The notes: a model not told the origin generated them from the letters alone. DNA of 60,980 nt from Chara braunii (GCA_003427395.1 BFEA01000512.1:961918-1022897); one strand, 5' to 3'; counted from the first letter of the stretch, positions 10,080 through 21,264 are shown. Numbers and translations are program-made.

Positions 10080-11080
10080 TGCAAGGAAAATGAGCAACAG
10101 CGAGACGACAAATCCATATTACACAATCACATTGAAAGCCAGATAGTCACACCGTGTCCAGAGAGCAGCATTGCACCAATAATACACCAATGGAGGTTCG
10201 TAGTAGTGAAAACCAATGTCACGGAGAGCTTTCTCTCTCCACACCAACACAAGAGTCCAGTCGCTTCACTCTCCTACTTGGCGCTCAGCGCCCAGCCTAC
10301 TCCTACACAGCTATTATCAGCCTACTAATTGACAATGCAACCGTTGACATCAGCGGCAACCCGAAGTACTTGAAGATGTCGCTCAATGCAAACCATCGCC
10401 AATACAAGGTATGTGCCCTCACATCATCTTCATCATCATCCTTCACCCTTCCCTGACTTTACACCCACGTCTTCCTCCCTTACACCCGAAGACCACTCAT
10501 CCGCCTCACTGTAGTCCAAGCCCACCAGCTATGGTGGCTGGGCTATGGCGCTGCCCTCACCAGCGCCCATCTTCCCTGCAAGACCGCACGTGCTGCACCT
10601 CGCCTCTCAGCGCCAGCAGCAGCCCACGAGCCTTTGCTCCAGCAGCGCTGCCGCTAGCATGCGAGTGCCTGAATGAGGCTGAGAGTGGCGAGCTCTTTCC
10701 TATATGGAAAGAGCCTGCCTGCTTCGCAGCCTGGCTGGACCTGGCCTGGCCCAGAAGCTTCCGGTAGGCCCCAGGATGCTGCGTGCTACTTTGCAGCTAC
10801 TGGGCCTCTTTCGGTTGGGCCTCCCAACTATCAATGTATGAGGCTGCATTTCTCGTCCAGGGCCTGCATGCTTCGGAGAGGCCCAGAAGGCCGTGGAAAT
10901 GTCTTGGTTGCTCGGCCTGTGTTTCACCCAACTAACTGGCGTGTTGCAACTGCCTGGACGCCAAATACGAAATTGACAGTCAAAGGCCTCTTGTGATAAG
11001 TTTAGGCCCGCCTTCACTTAGGGCGCGCACCACTGCAACCGGGGCCCCTTAGGCTTGCCGAGGACCCAGATCCTCGCACA
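10080..11080 (-). repeat. Element 1: 5' LTR (~1.0 kb)
   Basis: The inner edge is fixed by the primer site (TGCAAGG on the plus strand) and the outer edge by ATCCTCGCACA. A shorter relative of this LTR lies at 56675-57098 and aligns at both ends. Shared words include GCAAGGAA, ATCACA-TGAA and a long common block ending in AGGCCCGCCTTCACTTAGGG. Transcription would start within it and read toward lower coordinates. A matching LTR at the other end of element 1 is not present. Confidence 0.75.
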
Positions 11081-11510
11081 AAAAAGAAAACAAAAAAAAA
11101 AATACAGGCTACCCGAGTACTTCGGAACATTTTGCCCGACCTAGGACTAAGTTAAAGATAGCATAACAACTTTAGAAATTTAAATTCATATTTGTTCACA
11201 ATTTTTTTTTTCCATTTTTTTTGAAAATAATTAATGATTTCTTATTGATGCAAATTCAATCATCTAGATACAAGGTGAAAAATCTCTTTTCCACAGCATA
11301 AATGATTATCAATGTGTGAAGCGAAACGACAACAATGAAAAAATTAACGATTTTTGGATAAACAATTTCCATGTGACCCCAAGGCAAAAGTGGTTCAGTA
11401 TAGTTTTCTGCATAACATAGGTCCGGCCGTTCGGCCAGGACCCGAACGATGGCTACTCTCATCACTGCAAAAAAAAAAAAAAAAAAAAAACACCACCACC
11501 ACTACACTTT
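11081..11510. other. AT-rich sequence without a recognisable gene
   Basis: The stretch has A-runs near 11090 and 11470-11490. At 11421-11450 lies a GC-rich patch (gtccggccgttcggcc) that resembles the subterminal words of the hAT-type elements. Short open frames here are not convincing. Confidence 0.5.
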
Positions 11511-11524
11511 NNNNNNNNNNNNNN
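11511..11524. other. Assembly gap (14 N)
   Basis: A run of N between a long A tract and the AT-rich sequence preceding the U6 copy. The real length is unknown. Confidence 0.95.
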
Positions 11525-11574
11525 ATTAAACAAAATTAAAAAAGGTGCGCGTTCTGAATGTCAAAACAAAAACA

Positions 11575-11676
11575 GTCCTTCGGGACATCCATTGAAATTG
11601 GAACGATACAGAGAAGATCAGCATGGCCCCTGCGCAAGGATGACACGCATAAATCGATAAATGATCCAAATTCTTA
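11575..11676 (+). ncRNA. U6 spliceosomal snRNA copy, probably a retropseudogene
   Basis: The sequence runs from GTCCTTCGGGACATCC through AATTGGAACGATACAGAGAA, GATCAGCATGGCCCCTGCGC and AAGGATGACACGCATAAATC to ATGATCCAAATTCTT. These are the 5' stem-loop, the ACAGAGA box that contacts the 5' splice site, the AGC triad and the internal stem-loop of U6. The canonical loop AGATTAGC reads AGATCAGC, and the 3' end carries extra changes. No TATA box or plant upstream element (TCCCACATCG) is visible in the preceding 50 bases. The RNA is followed not by a Pol III T-run but by TTAAC and about 22 A residues. That fits a reverse-transcribed, poly(A)-tailed copy, not an active gene. Confidence 0.85.
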
Positions 11677-11700
11677 ACAAAAAAAAAAAAAAAAAAAAAA

Positions 11701-11820
11701 GGTCACCCCCCCAGTTCTCCTTTGAGCCGAAAATCGAGTAAGACATCGGGCAAAAGGGGCTTAAGACCGAAGCAGCAAAACTAAAAAAAAAAAAAAAAAA
11801 CAAAAAAAAAAAAAACAAAG
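11701..11820 (+). repeat. Short A-tailed segment of unknown origin next to the U6 copy
   Basis: About 80 bases (ggtcaccccc...gcagcaaaact) are followed by a roughly 33-base A-rich tail. Lying directly behind another A-tailed sequence, it may be a second retroposed transcript. I do not recognise its source. Confidence 0.35.
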
Positions 11821-12271
11821 AGCCCACCCTTTATCGATCATCATAGTCCATATGATTAATTTATTGCAGATCCTACAGCAGACGATTTCTCTCAGGCACG
11901 CCCCCGCCCCCCACCTCCCCGTCGTCCACTTGCAAGCAGTTCAGAGATGACTCCAGTCAAGGGAGATGATCAGACAAACCTTTGTACTACCTTAATCACA
12001 GTTATTGAACAATAATAAATTAATGATCACAAGTGGACCCGCTGTAGTTTTGCGAAACACCACAGCCATCAGCTGGACTCCATCTTTGCAATGTAGCCAT
12101 ACCGGATGCTGCCCAACTTTCCAAAATGCCCCGGCAGTTGCCAAGTTTTTGTAGACGCAACTGCAAAAGGCTTGGGAATTCCACTGTGCACATATCTCTT
12201 AAGGGACATTTGGACATATGTCTCAACTTATGGCGGTATTTGGAAAATACCCCCCCACACACAAAAAAGGA

Positions 12272-12314
<43 letters not shown>

Positions 12315-12342
12315 AAACAATAACTGCAGTTACATGTTATAT
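11821..12342. other. No gene recognised; contains a (CT)n microsatellite at 12272-12313
   Basis: The only clear feature is a run of about 20 CT units from 12272 to 12313. Open frames through it are serine-leucine repeats generated by the microsatellite. Confidence 0.6.
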
Positions 12343-13567
12343 GGTGTCAGGCTGTGGTCCTGCTCTGTTACTGTTAGGAGGTGTCGGCTACCGGATCCTT
12401 CAGCAACTTAAGTTGCCTATTCTTTGCCTCTGCTGTTTCCCTGCAATGGCTTGCTGATTTCTACTGTCGAGATCTGACTGCGAGGTTGTACAGTCGCGTC
12501 TTAGAGTCAGATTCGTAATTTTGTTTGTGACAGGGACTAACCGCCAGTTTAGTCTTCAGAGGAATTTGTGAGGGACATATCTGCAATTTTCTCTGGGAAA
12601 ATTGCAGACCCGAGTTCGCCTTAGCCATTATCGCCCTTAGCAGACCCAGGCTATCACTGAGACAGCCAGCCCATCCGGGCCTTGGGCTGTAGAGACGGAA
12701 TAGGTGCAGTATAGCCGGGTAGGGCCCAGGCCGAACAGGCCAAACTGATGCGGTACAGGTCCAGTAGGTCTAGGTTTAGAGTAGGCTAGTCTATTAATAG
12801 GACTGAGCCGGTAGGTTAGGGACTTTTGGGGCATTTTCATTTTCGCGATACAGTGTTCTGGAGCCAAGCAAGTTGGGTGGTGGTGATTGTCTACAGGCGG
12901 CATCCTGAGACCCTCATCATGGACGGCAGCCATAGCCAGCCTGCCAGTGTTTGCCATAGCTGGGGCACCCTCTGAGCATCTACCCCTGAGGGTATTTGCG
13001 ATTGGCTGGGCTGTTCGGAGGCTCTTCACTGAGCATATGTGGGTGGACCACTGTCGCCCTTCACTCCTTAGGGAGTGTCCGGGCTTCGTCAGTGGTGTGG
13101 CAGCCATAGCTGCCATCTTCTTCGTCAGAGCGACTCATCGGCACTGAAGACTTCATCGCGATTCATGTTCTTCATCTGGATGGTTGGCGCTGGCCTCAGG
13201 GAGGCGGATTCAGTATTGCGCTACTAACTGGGTGTGGAATAGAGAGTGGTGTGTGGAGTTCTGAGGGTGGCGAGACACTGGGATAAACTCTGTGACGATT
13301 ATTGGTTTGAGTTGGCTCTTCATCAGTGTGATTCCGATTGTTATCCTCGCAGGTGTCTTCTTGTGATTGATTGTTGGGAGTCTGTCAGAGAGTGAGAATC
13401 ATTGTGTCTCTCCCCATTTGTGCAAGGTTGAATTCCGCTGCTTATCCTTGTCTGTTTGCAGTTTGGACTCTGTCTCCTCTCCCCTTTGTCTGGTATGTGT
13501 ACGGGCGTGTGTCAGACACTCTGTTTGTGAGTGGCGAGAAAATCGTCAGACAACCAAGTTCATAGCA
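12343..13567 (+). repeat. Element 3: 5' LTR (left edge approximate)
   Basis: The right edge is set by the primer site (LTR end CATAGCA, then PBS). The left edge is placed at the first plausible TG start (TGTTATATGGTG) after the CT microsatellite. No second LTR exists to confirm it. It carries several GCCATAGC motifs (12929, 12952, 13103), one of them directly before GCCATCTTC. Confidence 0.55.
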
Positions 13568-13568
13568 G

Positions 13569-13581
13569 TTGGTATCGGAGC
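13569..13581 (+). promoter_or_regulatory. Element 3 primer binding site (tRNA-iMet type)
   Basis: TTGGTATCGGAGC follows the LTR end CATAGCA by one base. It is the same one-mismatch version of TGGTATCAGAGC found in element 1, here on the plus strand. Confidence 0.85.
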
Positions 13582-15096
13582 TGGATTGGAATTGGAACAC
13601 TGAGGGTTGAGCGCAACTGGGGCATCTTCTTCATCTGGTGACCTACTGGCGAGAAGTTTCATGGCGATTCTCCTTCTCGAGTACTGAGACATTAGAGAAG
13701 AAGATTTCAAGCGGTGAATTCAGGAGTTCAATGTTTGCACTGAACAAGCGCGCTGAGCCTGTCAGGGCGCTTGCCAGGGAGTGGCGAGAATAGGGATAAT
13801 TCGCCATAGCCAACCCTGAGGGCAATATAGCGAATTGCCTCAGAGTGGCGAATTACCCCTTACGACTTCAGAAATCTCTGAGCGACTTCATCCCTGAGCA
13901 GCGATGAGGTGGATTGACAGTCTATGTCAATCCCAGGCGAGATTAACCCCATCTTGGGCTATTTATAGCATCAACGACTGTCAGGCACTGTGGCGAGATA
14001 ATCTTCTGTTGGCTTTCTAAGCGCCACAGGGTCAGATTCAGTGAATCTGACTAGAGGGGCTGAAGAGCCTCAGGAGTCTAATCAGGATCAACGAGTCTGG
14101 AGAGATTTGATGCGTGGAGGACGGAGGAGGAATTTCTGGAAGAAATTGGTGAAATGAGGGTTTCAGTCTGCCATAGCCACATCTTCATCAAGCTCTGCAA
14201 GAAACTCTGAAAGCGAGTCCGTTCCATGCAAATCTCTGTACAGCAATTCAGATAGGGTTAGAATAGTTAGTCTTAATAGTCTGTCTGTCTGTCAGTGTCT
14301 GAAATGAAAAATCGCAGACTGCATAACACCATAGCCATCTCTCTCCTACCTCCTTCTGCTCATTTCTTACCCTCTGTTGACTCTTTTCCATCCAAAATTG
14401 TTATGTGACTGCATTACTGTATTGCACTTGATCCAGCATGCTCAAACTGTGAATTCTGCACTGGAATGGTAGAGATACTGTGAATTGTAGTTTTGCGTCG
14501 AGTCTAATTCTAGTCTGTGCCAAATAGGGTCAGTCATAGCTCCAATTCTGTCCGTCAGAATTCAATTCTGTCAATTTGCAGTAAATCGCAATTCAGTAGT
14601 TGTCAGTAGGGCAAAAGTGCTTGTCTGGATTTGCAGTATTCCACTAGATACAATGAATACTGTAATTCGCCATAGCATGGCCGCCAGAGTCATCAAGGCC
14701 GAAATTGGAGTCTGAGCTAGAATCTAAGCTTTCTGACTGAATCGCTCTGTCTGGTTGGTCATTGTTGTGTAGTCTTTTCATTCTCACTAATCTCTCTTGC
14801 TTTCTAGTGGGCTTTGGAAATCTAGGGTATCTCTAGAATTGTTGGAGTTGTGTATACTAACTTCAGTAAAGGTTCAGGGTCAGTAAAAGGAAATCGTGAG
14901 GTTGATTTTACTGGATTGTTGTCTGTCTGACCCCTGACCTCAGAGAAACCGTTCTAACCCACACCGCTTGTTGCCTATTCACCCACCTACCTCTGCGTAT
15001 GAGACAACAGCGATTTCTGAGAGACCGAAGGAAATTGAAAATCGTTGCATACTCCGCCTGCTGGTCTACTACTTATTGTTGAATTGAAAGAGGAAA
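13582..15096 (+). other. Element 3: untranslated leader
   Basis: The 1.5-kb interval shows no coding signature. It has GCCATAGC motifs near 13803, 14164 and 14666, and a short direct repeat of the words GAGTGGCGA(G/A)AAT(A/T)-like near 13780-13855. I did not find the leader block shared by elements 1 and 2. Confidence 0.55.
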
Positions 15097-16801
15097 ATGG
15101 CAGATCAAGGAGCTCAGCAGCAGCCACAGGTGGAAGTAGTGATGAAGGTAGAAGAACAACAACCTTCTGCCTCCACCCCTACTACCCCTCTGACTGCTAC
15201 TCAGCTAAAGGAGGAGTTACAAGAAAAAACTGCAGCAGGAGCAGGCCCTGCTTGCAGAATTGGAGAGACAGGAGGCAGTCGAGCTAGAGGCTGCAACGGA
15301 TGCGACACATGGTGAGTATCTGTTGGAGCAGCTAGCCAAGGCTATGTCAGATGACCGCTTGAGTACTTGTTGGAGCAACTAGCCAAGGCTATGTCAAATG
15401 ACCGCTGCGCCCAGGTGACTAAGAACTTGGCGGAGTGGGCCATTCTGGAACACAAAGCCACCAGTTCTTACTTCACTAATTCGGATGACCGCATAGGGGC
15501 TGTCTGGAGCGCAGAGTGGATAACCTGGCGGCTAAGCAGTCAAAGATACTGAATGCAATTCGAGAACTGCTCAGCAGACAGCAACCAAGCTGATTGTTCC
15601 TCAGTCTCCTGCCCTCTCAGTGAAACCTTCTCCTCCTCTTTCCCCATCTCCCTCTGGTTCACACCCTTCTTCCCCTTCACTACCTCACTCCCAAAAAGCT
15701 GCACTCCACAAATCTTTTGCGTCTGTTGCTGCAGGAGATCAAAGGGGACCCAAGATCCCAGCTCCCAACAAGTTCAAAGGGGATGACCCAAAGACCGATG
15801 TTGGGGACTGGGCTGCTGGGACCAAAGCCTACTTGAGGGGCTTTATTTGTGCAGAACAGACCAAAGTAGCAACGATTCTGGGGCTGTTGGAGGGGCCTGC
15901 CTTGGAGTGGGCCACTTCTACTTCCAGCAGTCAGCAACAATCTATGGAGGACTGGGCTTTTGGGTTGGGGGTGGACAAACTTTTGCAGGCCTTGGAGGAC
16001 CGCTTTGCAGACGAGGAGCGGGCCCGCAAAGGTGCTGACACGAGTTTTCGCCTGGGACAGCACCGCTACAACGGGTCACTGCAGTCCTTGTTTGCAGAGT
16101 TCGAGCAGTTGACCTCTACCCCTGGGTTGGTCATGCCAGTAGATGACCTGCTGACCAACTTCTGCAGGGCAGCACCTGAGAAGTTTGTTGTTGCCTTGTA
16201 TAGCGTTGGACATAAGGATTGGAGATCCTTCGGCCGTGCAACCCTGGACATGGAGGCAAAGCTTCATGTTCAGGCCCCTTCTTCTGACAGAAGAAAAGGA
16301 GCCTTCCCTCATGGAGGCAGAAAGGGAAAGGCTGCCTTCACACATGCAGGGTCTGCATCAGCAAGTGATTCAGACTCCCAGGTCGATGTACCATCAACTG
16401 GGACTGATTCAGCTGTTGATACAGATGTTGCAGCGGCCCTGACTCAGGCTGTCTTTGGAGTTCTGCAGCAACAGAAACGACTTTCCCCCGTTACAGCCTC
16501 AACCAATTCAAAGGGGAAGGACAAAGGACGTCGTCCCTTTACCTCTGCCCAACGTCCTAACCTGCCAAAAGACGTCTGAATGCCAGCTGACCCACTCAAT
16601 CCCTCCACTCTCCCTTGGCATGATCTCAAGATCCAAGGAGTCTGGAGAAGAAGGAAGGATCGAGGGGTCTGCCTGCGGTGTGAGGGACAACACTTTCTAA
16701 AGGACTGCCCTTACATGCCAGGCCCGGGTCAGTCAAAAAACCGAAGCAGACCCTGGGGACTGCAGTTCCCCCAAGTGCTGCACCTTCATCTGTTGAGTTA
16801 G
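15097..16801 (+). pseudogene. Element 3: gag (capsid and CCHC nucleocapsid)
   Basis: The start MADQGAQQQPQVEVVMKVEE leads to TPLTATQLKEELQ. The frame then shifts to a coiled-coil-like stretch (QEQALLAELERQEAVELEAA). A 47-bp tandem duplication at 15314-15407 breaks the frame again. The capsid part is open from 15620 to 16579: KIPAPNKFKGDDPKTDVGDW, LRGFICAEQTKVATILGLLE, LQALEDRFADEE and QSLFAEFEQLTS. All match the usual retrotransposon gag layout. After a stop at 16577 the next frame gives CLRCEGQHFLKDC, a zinc knuckle with C-x2-C-x3-H-x4-C spacing, one residue shorter than the standard C-x2-C-x4-H-x4-C. Confidence 0.85.
15314..15407 (+). repeat. 47-bp tandem duplication in gag
   Basis: GAGTATCTGTTGGAGCAGCT begins at 15314 and GAGTACTTGTTGGAGCAACT at 15361. 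The two 47-bp units differ at only a few positions. Because 47 is not a multiple of three, the reading frame changes across the second copy. Confidence 0.8.
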
Positions 16802-17001
16802 ATGAAGCTGCAACTGCTTTAGTTGAGACAGAGTCTTGGAATTTGGGGACTGCACGGGCAGCATCCTTCTGCTATAAGGATCCTGACCCGGATCAGGACC
16901 CGGGGGAGAATAAGCTTCAGTGACTTGCTGCTTTATTCGTTCCTTTGAAATAACAAAATAAAAGTAAGTCTGATCTCATCCTACTTCGGCCCTTGATCAA
17001 T
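16802..17001 (+). pseudogene. Element 3: gag-protease spacer
   Basis: The spacer reads as a low-conservation acidic segment (around DEAATALVETESWNLGT) ending near 16920. No domain is recognised. Confidence 0.4.
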
Positions 17002-17609
17002 CACATCAAAATCAAAGGGTTGTTAGATTGTGGAGCCACCAGGAACTTCACGTCTCCCAGTGCTGTCAAGAAACTGCACTTGGGCACGAAGGTCCAGCAA
17101 CTGCAGCATCCACTGTAAGTCAGGATCGGTGACTCCACTGTCCTCATCATCTGGGAGAAGGTCAAGGCTATACCTATTACCTTCAACAGTGTTGGCGAAG
17201 TCAGACATGCTCTGAACTTCTACATATTCCCTGATGTACCCTTTGATCTGGTGTTCTCTATGCAGTGGCTGAGGGCGGTCAACCCTAGGATCGACTGGCA
17301 GATCCCACATCAGAATCAAAGGGTTGTTAGATTGTGGAGCCACCAAGAACTTCATGGCTCCCAGTGTTGTCAAGAAACTGCACTTGGGCATGAAGGTTCA
17401 GCAACTGCAGCATCCACTGCAAGTCAGGATAGGTGACTCCACTGTCCTCACCATCAGGGAGAAGGTCAAGGGTATACCTATTACCTTCAACAGTGCTGGC
17501 GAAGTCAGACATGCTCTGAACTTCTACATATTCCCTGATCTACCCTTTGATCTGGTGTTCTCTATGCAATGGCTGAGGGCGGTCAACCCTAGGATCGACT
17601 GGCAGATCC
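17002..17609 (+). repeat. 304-bp tandem duplication covering the protease active-site region
   Basis: Two adjacent 304-bp blocks both run from the words ATCAAAGGGTTGTTAGATTG to GACTGGCAGATCCC. They are about 95% identical by eye. The first copy has a stop (CCACTGTAAGTC where the second has CCACTGCAAGTC). The second copy keeps an open frame into the rest of pol. Confidence 0.85.
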
Positions 17610-17925
17610 CTAAGGTTAAACTCCCCAATGGGCAGGGGGTGTATCAGCCTTGCATGATTGCTGCTGATCATCACCCTAAGACTAGTTGTTACTGTTTGGG
17701 AGCGAGGGAGTTTTATTCTCTCTTGTGCCAATACGACCATGAGCGTTTGTTCTTAGCTCTGGTCAAGCAAACAGACGCTCCACCTGCTTCCTATCCTCCT
17801 GAGACACGGCAGGTTGTGGACCAATATGGCAATCTGAGGAGCCCTTTGGATTACCCAACCGGCCAACCAAGCATCACATTGAGCTGCTACCTGGAGCGAT
17901 CCCTCCTAAGGGCCGCATCTACAGG
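17020..17925 (+). pseudogene. Element 3: aspartic protease (duplicated) and linker to RT
   Basis: The second, open copy reads LLDCGATKNFMAPSVVKKLH. Its active-site loop is D-C-G, where functional gypsy proteases have D-S/T-G, so the site looks altered. It continues with LNFYIFPDLPFDLVFSMQWL, the second strand-loop of the fold, and then a linker that binds no known ligand. The frame shifts near 17880 before [12 protein letters not shown] of the RT. The first copy (17030-17300) repeats the same motif and carries a stop. Confidence 0.78.
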
Positions 17926-19242
17926 ATGTCCCCTACTGAGCTTGAGGAGCTCAGAAAGCAGTTAGAGACCCTGACCAGCAAGGGCTGGATACGGCCGAGC
18001 AAATCTGAATTTGGCGCACCAGTGCTCTTCGTCCCGAAAGGGAATGGAGAATTCCGAATATGCATCGACTACAGGGGTCTCAATAAGATCACTAGGAAAA
18101 GTACAGAGCCTATTCCTGGGATCGATGACCTTCTGGACATAGTCCAGGGTTGTATAGTGTTCAGCAAAGTCGATCTCAAATCTGGTTATCATCAAATTCA
18201 GATGGCAGAGCAGGATGTCCACAAGACAGCCTTCAAAACCAGATATGGTACTTGCGAGTATCTGATTATGCCATTTGGACTTTGCAATGCCCCAGGTACC
18301 TTCCAAACTGAGATGCACCGCATCTTCAGGCCTTACCAGGACAAGTTCATGGTTGTCTATCTAGATGACATTCTGATATTCATCCGGACTACCAAGGAAC
18401 ATGCAGAGCAGTTGGCTCTGGTTCTTCAGTCATTACGTGACAACCAGTACAAAATTAACAGGGAGATATCCTCTTTTTGGGTTCCCTCTGTTATCTACCT
18501 GGGTCATGTAATCTCTGGAGATGGTCTGGCTCCTGAAGCAGCCAAGATAACTGTTGTTCAGTAGTGGCCACAGCCACAGACAGTGAGAGATGTCCGGTAC
18601 TTCATGGGTTTGGCCTCGCACTATAGAAAGCTTGTCAGGAACTTTTCAGCAGTGGCTGCACCCCTGACCAACCTAACAAAGAAAGACACTCCTTTCCTTT
18701 GGTCTCTTCCCCGTCAGTTGGCCTTCACACGACTCAAGAAGGCCTTGACTCGTGCACCAGTGCTGAAGTTGCCTAACCCCACTTTGCCATTCATCATGAC
18801 CACTGACGCCAGTCGGTATGGCATTAGCGCAGTTCTCCAGCAAGATGATGGAAATGGTCAACGACCTGTAGAGTTCATGAGCAAGAAGATCAAGACTCAA
18901 AAGCTTCAGGACTCTACCTACGAGAAGGGGCTGTATGCTCCTGTGCCTGAAAGCATTGGAAGCACTTTCGCCTGGGAAGACACTTCAAGATCTTCTATGA
19001 CCATTCCACCTTACAGTGGATGAAATCCCAGGGAGAGTTGAATGACAAACTGGCACGCTATATTAAGTTCATTGATATGTTTGACTTTGAACTGAAACAT
19101 AAAAAGGATTGCTACAATAAGGTAGCAGATGCCCTCTCTCGTAGGCCTGACTCTTTTGCACTGATCTCCTCCACTCACTCCTTTGGAGAGGAGACCCGTC
19201 ACACCATTGCTCGTCTACTGCCTTAGGACCCGACTTATGGAC
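17926..19242 (+). pseudogene. Element 3: reverse transcriptase and RNase H
   Basis: RT motifs appear in order: [77 protein letters not shown] and YLGHVISGDGL. A TAG at 18562-18564 interrupts the connection before WPQPQTVRDVRYFMGLASHY. RNase H follows with MTTDASRYGISAVLQQ (catalytic Asp), KIKTQKLQDSTYEKGL, a frame change near 18950 and then KKDCYNKVADALSRRPDS. RT itself is one of the better preserved segments of the window. Confidence 0.9.
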
Positions 19243-19319
19243 CTCCTCCACTCACTCCTTTGGAGAGGAGACCCGCCAGACCATTGCTCGTATACCGCCT
19301 CAGGACCCGACTTATAGAC
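19166..19319 (+). repeat. 77-bp tandem duplication after RNase H
   Basis: CTCCTCCACTCACTCCTTTG begins at 19166 and again at 19243. Both units run through GGAGACCCG and CATTGCTCGT to GGACCCGACTTAT. The length is not a multiple of three. Confidence 0.8.
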
Positions 19320-19830
19320 CCATACTCAGAAATTTGCAAGTGGATCCCAATTCTGAACCCGGCTACGCCCTGAGTTTAGACTTGTTGTATACCTACAGCA
19401 GAGGTTACGAACGCTTATGCATTCCTCAGGACCAGCGACTCAAGACACTGCTGATGTCAGAGTGTCATGATGCGCACGGGCATTTTGGGTTCCTAAAGTC
19501 ATATGCCGCCTTGTCGCAACGCTTCTTTTGGAAGGAGATGCGGAGTGATTTGCTGCACTATGTCGACACATGTGAGCTCTACCAGAGAAATAAGGTCCAG
19601 CCTAGACCTCCTCTCGAACTGCTCAAACCCTTACCCATACCTGATAGTCCTGCTGAATCTGTGTCTATTGACTTCACAAATCTAGGCAAGACCATTCCTC
19701 ATGGCATGCGTCAGGTAATGGTCTGTGGGACAGGTTTTCTAAGTACGCAGAGTTCATCCCCTTCCCAGAAGTAGCTAGGGTCCCCGCTGTGAGAGCAGCG
19801 TTTTCAGAGAGGTGGGTTACTCACCATGGA
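19320..19830 (+). pseudogene. Element 3: integrase fragment
   Basis: The integrase zinc region reads ECHDAHGHFGFLKSYAALSQ followed by CELYQRNK. The second Cys of the CxxC pair is Tyr, so the HHCC site is incomplete. The core starts with SIDFTNLGKT (first catalytic Asp) and KYAEFIPFPEVARVPAVRAA in a shifted frame. Homology stops near 19827, well before the second Asp and the Glu. Confidence 0.82.
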
Positions 19831-20937
19831 CCGCTGTAGGGTCAAACCCCGGTAGACTTTCGAGCCTTGGTCAACCCCACTGCAGGTCCCATTTGGCTCG
19901 GCCCGCCCACGCTCATGCTCAGGGCGCGGGTTGTTCGTCCCAGGGTCACCCCCACCTTGTGCTTTGAGATGGATGGGGGTGGGCCATTGCGCGAGAAAGC
20001 TTTAACATTGGGGATGCAGCTCAGCCCTCACGCCGGGTGGTAGTCTCGCTGGTCATTCCGCAAACGCTGATTTTTTTTGTATTCTTCGTCGTGTTCTCAA
20101 GCAAATGCTCCTTCCAATACGCAGGCATTCCAAGGGTTCTTTGAGAGTTCTTCTTCTCTTGTGCGTAGGCTAAGCGTCATCCTTAGGCCACGCACCATTT
20201 CCCTAAGCACAACAATCCTACGGCGTCATCGGGGTGCGGGAACGTCGTTTTCCCCCTCGCCTCTACGCACTCCTCGCGCCTCATACATTTCATCCATCGT
20301 CATTGGAGCAGGCCCCTTAATCCTTTCGGGGCCTTCACATGCATGCACAGGCTACTTCACAGTCCGATCAACAACAAGCCTTATTCCTTTCTTTTGTTTG
20401 CATTCCAAGTCTCAAGCACAAAGGTCCCCCTCATGGTTTGGTTTAACACTAAGGGCCCGTAGCCTCTTCGCCCCCTCTTCACTTTTCCTTTGCCGCCCGA
20501 TTCCTCCCGGCCCAGACATCCCAAGACTTTACTTACCTGCACAATCCCACACGAGAGCAAAGACCGATACAATCCCCCATTGGGGTCAACACATAGCCCT
20601 TCCCGCATGCCTAATCTTTCGTTTTTTTTGGATTCTCATTGTTCTTCTTCCTTTGCTCAATCAGTCCATCCTCTTCTCATGGTCATGCAGTCGGGGAAAT
20701 GGTTGAGTCAAACTGACCTTGCTTCAATTACCAACTTGATTTAGTCCTTTTTCCAGACCTAACTCCTCTAAATTGCTCACGTGCCTTTCCTTTTTCCTTC
20801 TTGGCGGCACAAGGGACCCACAACCCCCCCCCTTGCCCACTTTCTCCGCCAAGTGAGGACAAATTATTTTCACCGTTCGTTCCCTGGCAATGTAACAAGT
20901 GAGTAGTGTAGGGTTAGTTATATGCCAAGTGGTGGAA
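19831..20937. other. Unassigned sequence
   Basis: The first 240 bases are GC-rich and end in a T-run (20070-20078), but I could not match them to a known small RNA. An open frame of 209 codons spans 20077-20706. It has a biased serine/proline/leucine composition, no motif and no family resemblance, so I do not call it a gene. Confidence 0.4.
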
Positions 20938-21045
20938 GGAAGAACAGGTAGGATGAAAAGAAGGAGAGAGAAAGAGAGGGAGAAGAGAGGGAGAGAGAGA
21001 GAAAGGGGGAGAGAGAGAGAGAGAGTGAGAGATGGAGAAAGAGAG

Positions 21046-21094
<49 letters not shown>

Positions 21095-21127
21095 AGAAAG
21101 AGAGGAGAGAGGAAGAGAAAGAGAGAG

Positions 21128-21194
<67 letters not shown>

Positions 21195-21195
21195 C
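20938..21195 (+). repeat. Purine-only (GA)n tract, ~255 bp
   Basis: Almost every base is G or A, grading from imperfect GGAGAGA-type words into pure (GA)n at 21131-21192. Such strand-asymmetric tracts can form triplex DNA. Open frames here are arginine-glutamate or serine-leucine repeats and are not genes. Confidence 0.85.
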
Positions 21196-21264
21196 AACTA
21201 GTCCTGATCAAACCATCCTTCCGTAGTAGCAGCCAAGTGTCGGTCACCCATCCCACAACGGTAA

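Larger units (their letters stand above)
2327..11080 (-). mobile_element. Gypsy element 1 (Ty3-type LTR retrotransposon), 3' truncated
   Basis: Read on the minus strand from 11080 downward, the order is: 5' LTR, tRNA-iMet primer site, 1.3-kb leader, gag, protease, RT, RNase H and integrase. The protease-RT-RNase H-integrase order defines Ty3/gypsy (Metaviridae-type) elements. The 3' end, including the integrase tail, chromodomain and 3' LTR, is missing. Coding stops near 2327, where a plus-strand LTR abuts it. A 1.4-kb hAT-type element sits in RNase H. Premature stops and a few frame shifts show that it is dead. Confidence 0.9.
12343..19830 (+). mobile_element. Gypsy element 3 (plus strand), 3' truncated
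   Basis: The order on the plus strand is: 5' LTR (left edge approximate), tRNA-iMet primer site at 13569, leader, gag with zinc knuckle, protease, RT, RNase H and part of integrase. Homology ends near 19827 inside the integrase core, and no 3' LTR follows. Three tandem duplications (47, 304 and 77 bp), none a multiple of three, and several stops disrupt it. Confidence 0.88.

Noticed and set aside
19828-20080. GC-rich segment ending in a T-run, considered as a Pol III RNA gene
   Set aside because: I could not match it to U1-U6, 7SL, U3, RNase P/MRP or a tRNA, and no promoter boxes are evident.
20077-20706. 209-codon open frame on the plus strand
   Set aside because: Serine/proline/leucine-biased, no motif, no neighbours that support it, and surrounded by low-complexity DNA.
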